Below are positions 59,919 to 64,000 of a stretch of DNA of 64,000 bases, in pieces; the first letter of the stretch is position 1, and each line of letters starts with the position of its first letter. The translations under genes were made by a program, and so were the position numbers. The notes beneath the pieces are model-generated. The model saw only the letters and a list, made by a program, of their open reading frames with translations. It searched no databases and had not been told where the DNA came from. The stretch is from Rhizomicrobium electricum (GTDB lineage: Bacteria; Pseudomonadota; Alphaproteobacteria; Micropepsales; Micropepsaceae), in contig NZ_JAASQS010000006.1 of assembly GCF_011762045.1 (NCBI RefSeq), forward strand, positions 124,001-188,000, read 5' to 3'.

Positions 59919-60109
59919 TCGGTCAAATCCTGATCCTGATCGCCCTCGGCGTCGTCGCGGCGGTGCTGCTGGCCGGCATTGCGGTGATGGCGATCGGCGG
60001 CCAGACATCGGCCCGCTGGTCGAATGTGCTGATGCGGTATCGTATCATCGCCCAGGCTGCGGCGCTTCTGATCATCGCCTTGGTGGTTTATGTCGCCAGC
60101 GGCCGCTAG
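59915..60109 (+). CDS. HIG1-like twin-transmembrane small protein
   Basis: 64 residues, two helices (ILILIALGVVAAVLLAGIAVMAIGG and AQAAALLIIALVVYVAS) joined by SARWSNVLMRYRIIAQ. The N-x-L-M-R-x-R-x-x-A-Q loop is the signature of HIG1-domain proteins, which in mitochondria (Rcf1/HIGD) associate with cytochrome oxidase supercomplexes. A role in respiratory-complex assembly is an inference. Coupled to the preceding membrane protein by a 4-bp overlap. Confidence 0.8.
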   Translation: MIGQILILIALGVVAAVLLAGIAVMAIGGQTSARWSNVLMRYRIIAQAAALLIIALVVYVASGR

Positions 60110-60179
60110 GGCTTTAAGGGACTTGCGCCAAGGCTCCGGCTGGTGTTGTTAGGCCCCCTTAACACAAGGCAAGACGGCG

Positions 60180-61580
60180 ATGGCCAAGACTCTCTACGAC
60201 AAGATCTGGGATGCGCATCTGGTGCACGAGGCACCGGGGGAATCGAGCATTCTCTATATCGACCGCCATCTCGTGCATGAGGTGACGAGTCCCCAGGCGT
60301 TCGAGGGTCTTCGCACCAGCGGCCGTAAGGTGCGCCGGCCCGAAAGGACGCTGGCCGTGGCCGATCACAACGTGCCCACCCGCGATCGCGCCAAAGGTAT
60401 CGCCGATCCGGAAAGCGCCGAGCAGATTGCAACGCTTGAGCGAAACACCAAGGACTTCGGGGTCGAATACCTCGCCATGGACGATATCCGCCAGGGCGTG
60501 GTCCATATCGTCGGGCCGGAACAAGGCTTCACCCTGCCGGGCACGACCATCGTCTGCGGCGACAGCCACACCTCGACCCATGGCGCCTTCGGCGCGCTGG
60601 CGTTCGGCATCGGCACCTCGGAAGTCGAGCATGTGCTGGCGACCCAGACGCTCTTGGCGCCCAAATCCAAGAATATGCGGGTCACGGTCAACGGCGTGCT
60701 GCCGACCGGGGTCACCGCCAAAGACATGGCGCTCGCCATCATCGCCAAGATCGGCACCGCCGGCGGCACCGGTTATGTGGTGGAGTTTGCCGGCGAGGCG
60801 GTGCGCGCCTTGTCGATGGAGGGCCGCATGACCCTCTGCAACATGACCATCGAGGGCGGCGCGCGCGCCGGTCTGGTGGCGCCCGACGAAACCACCTTCG
60901 CCTATATCGCCGGCCGTCCGCGGGCGCCCAAAGCCGCCGCGTTCGAAGCCGCGGTGGCGACCTGGAAGCTCTTGAAGTCCGATCCCGACGCCCAGTTCGA
61001 TGCCGAGATCGTGCTCGAAGCCAAGGACATCGTGCCGATGGTGACCTGGGGCACCTCGCCCGAACAGGCGCTGCCGGTGACCGAAACCGTGCCCGATCCG
61101 GCAAAAATGGCCGATCCGGCGAAGAAATCCGCCGCCGAACGGGCGCTCGCTTATATGGATCTGAAGCCGGGAACGCCGCTTTCCGACGTCAAAGTTGACC
61201 GCGTGTTCATCGGCTCCTGCACCAACGGCCGCATCGAAGACCTGCGCGCCGCCGCCGCCATTGCCAAGGGCCGCAAAGTCGCCGCCCACGTGAACGCGAT
61301 GGTGGTGCCGGGCTCCGGGCTGGTGAAGGAACAGGCGGAACAGGAAGGCCTCGACCAGATCTTCCTCGAGGCCGGGTTCGAATGGCGCGAGCCGGGCTGC
61401 TCGATGTGTCTGGCCATGAATGCCGACCGGCTGGCGCCGGGCGAACGTTGCGCCTCGACCTCGAACCGCAACTTCGAAGGCCGCCAGGGCCGTGGTGGAC
61501 GAACCCACCTCGTCAGCCCTGCTATGGCTGCTGCCGCCGCAGTGACTGGTCATTTGGTAGATGTTCGGACACTTGGGTAG
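60180..61580 (+). CDS. leuC: 3-isopropylmalate dehydratase large subunit LeuC
   Basis: 466 residues. The large subunit with the 4Fe-4S cluster isomerises 2- to 3-isopropylmalate in leucine synthesis, together with LeuD. Cluster Cys are in [14 protein letters not shown] and [10 protein letters not shown]; other signatures are [34 protein letters not shown] and [39 protein letters not shown]. The protein ends at the usual place. leuD, normally adjacent, is absent; an intrinsic terminator and a vapBC module follow. Confidence 0.97.
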   Translation: MAKTLYDKIWDAHLVHEAPGESSILYIDRHLVHEVTSPQAFEGLRTSGRKVRRPERTLAVADHNVPTRDRAKGIADPESAEQIATLERNTKDFGVEYLAMDDIRQGVVHIVGPEQGFTLPGTTIVCGDSHTSTHGAFGALAFGIGTSEVEHVLATQTLLAPKSKNMRVTVNGVLPTGVTAKDMALAIIAKIGTAGGTGYVVEFAGEAVRALSMEGRMTLCNMTIEGGARAGLVAPDETTFAYIAGRPRAPKAAAFEAAVATWKLLKSDPDAQFDAEIVLEAKDIVPMVTWGTSPEQALPVTETVPDPAKMADPAKKSAAERALAYMDLKPGTPLSDVKVDRVFIGSCTNGRIEDLRAAAAIAKGRKVAAHVNAMVVPGSGLVKEQAEQEGLDQIFLEAGFEWREPGCSMCLAMNADRLAPGERCASTSNRNFEGRQGRGGRTHLVSPAMAAAAAVTGHLVDVRTLG

Positions 61581-61607
61581 ACGTATTCGGTAGATTTATC
61601 CGGCATC

Positions 61608-61633
61608 AGGGCAGATGAAAGTCTGCCCTTTTT
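61608..61633 (+). terminator. Rho-independent terminator after leuC
   Basis: Perfect 8-bp stem AGGGCAGA-TGAAAG-TCTGCCCT followed by TTTT. It closes the leuC transcript 27 bases after the stop codon and separates it from vapBC. Confidence 0.9.
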
Positions 61634-61642
61634 GCTAATTAT

Positions 61643-61736
61643 GGTATATGAAATCGGTATATCGACGGCAGATTTTATCTAAAACTCTATTCAAATTCTA
61701 CCTTTCCTCGGTATAGTAAACCAATGGGAGGTAGAA
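61643..61736 (+). promoter_or_regulatory. AT-rich vapBC control region with GGTATA repeats and an inverted repeat over the ribosome site
   Basis: GGTATAT occurs at 61643-61649 and 61656-61662 (13 bp apart) and GGTATA at 61710-61715, the last within a TATAGT -10-like box (61712-61717). TTCTACCT (61696-61703) and AGGTAGAA (61729-61736) are perfect inverted arms; the second contains the GGGAGG ribosome site region and abuts the vapB start. These are candidate operators for the VapB/VapBC complex or an mRNA stem hiding the ribosome site. Confidence 0.5.
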
Positions 61737-61961
61737 ATGGGCTTGAATATCAAGAATTCCGCCACCGAGAGCGCCATTCGCGAGCTGTCGACGTTGACGG
61801 GCGAAAAACTGACGGTTGCGGTCCATAACGCGGTGGCCGAAAAGCTCGAACGGGTGAAACGCGGCAAAGGCAAGCAGCCTTTGACCGAGTATCTGGCGTC
61901 TCTCGGCAGTCTGCAGGCCGCGCTGGCCTCCCAACCCCATAAGACGGAGGATGCGCCGTGA
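61737..61961 (+). CDS. vapB: VapB-type antitoxin
   Basis: 74 residues behind GGGAGG. It matches the PSK/VapB antitoxin group (MGLNIKNSATESAIRELSTLTGEKLTVAVHNAVAEKLERV): a short ribbon-helix-helix-like N-terminus that binds operator DNA, then a C-terminal tail that wraps the toxin. The stop overlaps the GTG start of vapC by 4 bp (GTGA). The upstream DNA is much more AT-rich than its surroundings, a possible sign of acquisition. Confidence 0.88.
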   Translation: MGLNIKNSATESAIRELSTLTGEKLTVAVHNAVAEKLERVKRGKGKQPLTEYLASLGSLQAALASQPHKTEDAP

Positions 61962-62332
61962 TCGTGGTTCACTCCTCGGCCGTGCTGACGCTGCTCACCA
62001 ACGCGCCCGGCTGCAACGCCGTCGCCGCCAAGCTGTGCGATGCGTCCGATGCCATCATGTCGCCGGTATCGGTGATGGAAGCGCTTCTGGCATTGACCCA
62101 GCGGTACGAAGACCCGGCGCCGATTTTCACCGCCTTCCTCAAGCAAAGCCGCATCGCCCAACGGCCGGTAGATGCCGCACAGACATCGTGGGCGCGCACC
62201 GGTTTTCTCGCTTATGGTGCCGGCCGCTGGTCGCTCGCCGATTGTTTCGCATATGGCGCCGCGAAGGCGCTCGACGCCCCGCTGCTCGCCACGACGGATC
62301 TTTTCGCCAAGAGCGATCTGAAAATGGTGTGA
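61958..62332 (+). CDS. vapC: VapC-type PIN-domain toxin with altered first active-site residue
   Basis: 124 residues from GTG 61958. The PIN fold is clear: MIVVHSSAVLTLL at the N-terminus, SPVSVMEALLAL with E41, and SLADCFAYGAAKALDAPLLATTDLFAKSDL with D95 and D114. VapC toxins are Mg2+-dependent RNases that cut tRNA or rRNA. Position 5, an almost invariant metal-binding Asp (VVDTSA in relatives), is His here, so activity may be lost or reduced. The rest is intact and full-length, with no frameshift. Confidence 0.85.
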   Translation: MIVVHSSAVLTLLTNAPGCNAVAAKLCDASDAIMSPVSVMEALLALTQRYEDPAPIFTAFLKQSRIAQRPVDAAQTSWARTGFLAYGAGRWSLADCFAYGAAKALDAPLLATTDLFAKSDLKMV

Positions 62333-62343
62333 CGGGAGCAAGA

Positions 62344-62616
62344 ATGCGTCGGGCGATTGTCGTGTTGATCGGATTGGGCCCAATCGGATTGGGGTTGGCG
62401 GGCTGCACGGGTCCGGGGTGGGATCACACCTTCGCTTTTCTCGATGCCAAAGAGAAAGCGCCGCCGCCCGCCGTCGCGTCGGCGCCCGATCCCAACTGGT
62501 GCACCGATGCCGCCGCCGCCGCCAAACGCGAGGCCGCCGAACAAGGGTTCGACGCCATGACCCAAACGCGCCGCGCCGAGGCGATTTATGCGCAATGCCA
62601 ACGATCGCAGCGGTAG
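62344..62616 (+). CDS. Small lipoprotein of unknown function
   Basis: 90 residues from ATG 62344, ribosome site GGGAG. The signal sequence MRRAIVVLIGLGPIGLGLAGC has a lipobox LAGC with the modified Cys at 21. The mature part carries two Cys (NWCTDAAA and AQCQRSQR) that might form a disulfide, with an Ala-rich helix (AAAAKREAAEQGFDAMTQTRRAEAIYAQC). No family recognised. It directly follows vapC (11 bp) and ends exactly where convergent priA ends. Confidence 0.75.
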   Translation: MRRAIVVLIGLGPIGLGLAGCTGPGWDHTFAFLDAKEKAPPPAVASAPDPNWCTDAAAAAKREAAEQGFDAMTQTRRAEAIYAQCQRSQR

Positions 62617-63999
62617 CTAAAAAAAGCTCACCGGATCGACGTCGACCACCACACGCACGTTTTTCGGCAGCGTTGCGGCGGCGAGCCAGGTGCGCAAATA
62701 GGCCTGGATGTCGACCGATTTTTCGGTCTGCACCAAAAGACGCTCGCGGGTCTGACCGCGCAGCAGGGAATAGAAGGCCGGTGTCGGACCCCACACTTTG
62801 ACAGCGCGCGCCGCGGGGGCGGTTTGGGCGAGAATGCGTCCGGCACTTCGCACCGCGTCGCCATCGTGACCGGAGAGAATGATCGCGGCGAGGCGCCCGA
62901 ACGGTGGGGCGTGTGTGACTTCGCGGTATTTGGTCTCCTGGTCATAAAAGGCGTCGCGATCCGAGGCGATCAGCGCCTGCATCACTGCGTCTTTGGGATT
63001 GCGCGTTTGCATCAGCACAAGCCCCGGCTTTTCGGCACGGCCGGCACGTCCCGCCACCTGATGCAGAAGCTGGAAAGTGCGTTCGCGGGCGCGCAGATCG
63101 CCGTCGGAACCGCCGAGATCGGCATCGACCACGCCGACCAGTGTGAGTTGCGGGAAGTGATGACCTTTGGCGACGATCTGGGTGCCGATCAAGACATCGA
63201 TTTCGCGCTTCATCATGGCGCGGATGGCAAGCTGCATTTCCGCCGGCCCGCCCATCGTGTCGGAGGACGCGATGGCGACGCGCACTTCGGGAAAAGCGAG
63301 CTTGAATTCCTCCATCACCCGCTCGACGCCGGGACCGCAGGCGGTAAAGGCGCCTTGGGTATGGCATTCGGGACATTCGGTGGGCAGTCCTGTTTCGTAG
63401 CCGCAGTGATGACAGACGAGGCGCTTGCGATAACGATGCTCCACCAGCCAGGCCGAGCAATTGCGGCACACCAGTTTGTGGCCACAGGATTCGCACAAGG
63501 TCAGCGGAGCATAGCCGCGGCGATTGAGGAACAGCATCGCCTGTTCGCCGGCTTCGATGGTGGTGGCGAGCGCGCCGCGCAAGGTCGGCGACAGGAAGGT
63601 GCCGGGATCGCCGCGATCGTTGCGCAGGTCGATCAAGCGCACTTCCGGCAGCACCGCGGCGCCGTGGCGGCTGGTCAGCCTCAGATGCGCATAACGGCCG
63701 GTCTTGGCGTTGACATAGCTTTCCAAGGACGGAGTCGCGCTTGCCAGCACCACCGGGCAGCCTTCGATGCGGGCGCGCACCACCGCCATGTCGCGGGCAT
63801 GATAGATGGCGCCGTCTTCCTGCTTGTAGGCTTGCTCGTGTTCTTCGTCGACGATGACGAGGCCGAGATCCTTGAACGGCAGGAACAGGGCCGAACGAGC
63901 GCCGACCACGACGCGCGCTTCGCCGCTCATCACCGCGCGATACACCCGCCGCCGTTCGCGCTGGGAAAGATCGCTGTGCCATTCCGCCGGGCGGACGCC
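62617..63999 (-). CDS. priA: Primosomal replication helicase PriA (N-terminal part beyond the window)
   Basis: About 460 C-terminal residues are visible, and the frame is open to the window edge (AEWHSDLSQRERRR...), so the N-terminus lies outside. Helicase motif II DEEHE (VIVDEEHEQAYKQEDGA), motif III LASATPS, and motifs V/VI (GTQIVAKGHHFPQLTLVGVVDAD, QVAGRAGR) are present. The zinc-binding insert CESCGHKLVCRNCSAWL...CHHCGYETGLPTECPECHTQGAFTACG is also complete. PriA restarts stalled replication forks and loads the replisome. The C-terminus ends in VDVDPVSFF, as in most homologues. Confidence 0.95.
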   Translation of the reverse strand, partial: GVRPAEWHSDLSQRERRRVYRAVMSGEARVVVGARSALFLPFKDLGLVIVDEEHEQAYKQEDGAIYHARDMAVVRARIEGCPVVLASATPSLESYVNAKTGRYAHLRLTSRHGAAVLPEVRLIDLRNDRGDPGTFLSPTLRGALATTIEAGEQAMLFLNRRGYAPLTLCESCGHKLVCRNCSAWLVEHRYRKRLVCHHCGYETGLPTECPECHTQGAFTACGPGVERVMEEFKLAFPEVRVAIASSDTMGGPAEMQLAIRAMMKREIDVLIGTQIVAKGHHFPQLTLVGVVDADLGGSDGDLRARERTFQLLHQVAGRAGRAEKPGLVLMQTRNPKDAVMQALIASDRDAFYDQETKYREVTHAPPFGRLAAIILSGHDGDAVRSAGRILAQTAPAARAVKVWGPTPAFYSLLRGQTRERLLVQTEKSVDIQAYLRTWLAAATLPKNVRVVVDVDPVSFF

Positions 64000-64000
64000 G

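Noticed and set aside
61581..62616. Genomic island or prophage fragment around vapBC
   Set aside because: No integrase, direct repeats or tRNA boundary; only the control region is AT-rich.

Overview
This 64 kb window is chromosomal, high-GC DNA from an alphaproteobacterium. The lineage signs are a RegB/RegA-type redox two-component pair, a dnaK promoter of the alphaproteobacterial RpoH type (CTTG-N18-CCTATAT), a GTTC-N7-GTTC LexA box, ATP-type PEP carboxykinase, a zf-CHCC zinc protein, a HIG1-like small protein, and a palindromic intergenic repeat of the kind scattered through Rhizobiales and relatives. A Rhizomicrobium/Micropepsaceae-like organism is possible, but that is only an impression. 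There are no rRNA genes, phage genes, insertion sequences or CRISPR arrays. Gene density is very high, with many ATGA-type start/stop overlaps and several convergent gene ends that overlap by 11-16 bp.

Layout. 1-3.3 kb: the C-terminal barrel of an autotransporter, a LacI-family regulator, a lipocalin lipoprotein and tRNA-Arg(CCG). 3.4-8.6 kb (minus): a four-gene run made of an Lnt-like N-acyltransferase, ZnuC and ZnuB zinc transporter parts, and a CHASE2-cyclase whose catalytic residues are degenerate. 8.6-12.8 kb: a small hydrolase, a secreted FliL-like protein, two tandem PQQ-type sugar dehydrogenases and a UdgX-type uracil-DNA glycosylase. 12.9-17 kb: tRNA-Ala(CGC), yggT, yggU, folD and regB/regA. 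17-25.8 kb: a carboxylesterase, an SOS-type mmcB-yjbR pair, an isolated hisB, an Ntn-hydrolase, hslVU, a GFA protein, metK and trmB.

26-36 kb is the classical translation/RNA cluster rimP-nusA-ylxR-infB-rbfA-truB-rpsO-pnp. 36-41 kb: a cupin, a small membrane protein, cobalamin adenosyltransferase, a zinc-ribbon protein coupled to polA, and a GNAT. 41-44.5 kb: two adjacent paralogues of unknown function, the best candidates for undescribed biology here. 44.5-51.9 kb: a MoeB-type E1 enzyme, pckA, a PmtA-like methyltransferase, dnaJ, dnaK, tspO and a 26-residue membrane peptide. 51.9-64 kb: an M20 peptidase, NADP-malic enzyme, mutS, a UspA protein, a membrane protein plus HIG1 pair, leuC (without leuD), a vapBC module whose toxin lacks its first catalytic aspartate, a small lipoprotein, and the 3' part of priA, which runs off the window.

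How the parts connect: pckA and maeB both act at the C4/C3 node. mutS, polA, priA, udgX and mmcB form a loosely spread DNA-repair and replication set. dnaKJ and hslVU are heat-shock functions. regBA is the likely redox regulator. I recognise no large novel defence or biosynthetic system. The more unusual points are the unknown paralogue pair, UdgX, the degenerate cyclase sharing an operon with zinc transport, the LexA box on mmcB, and a perfect LacI-type operator lying between two convergent genes.
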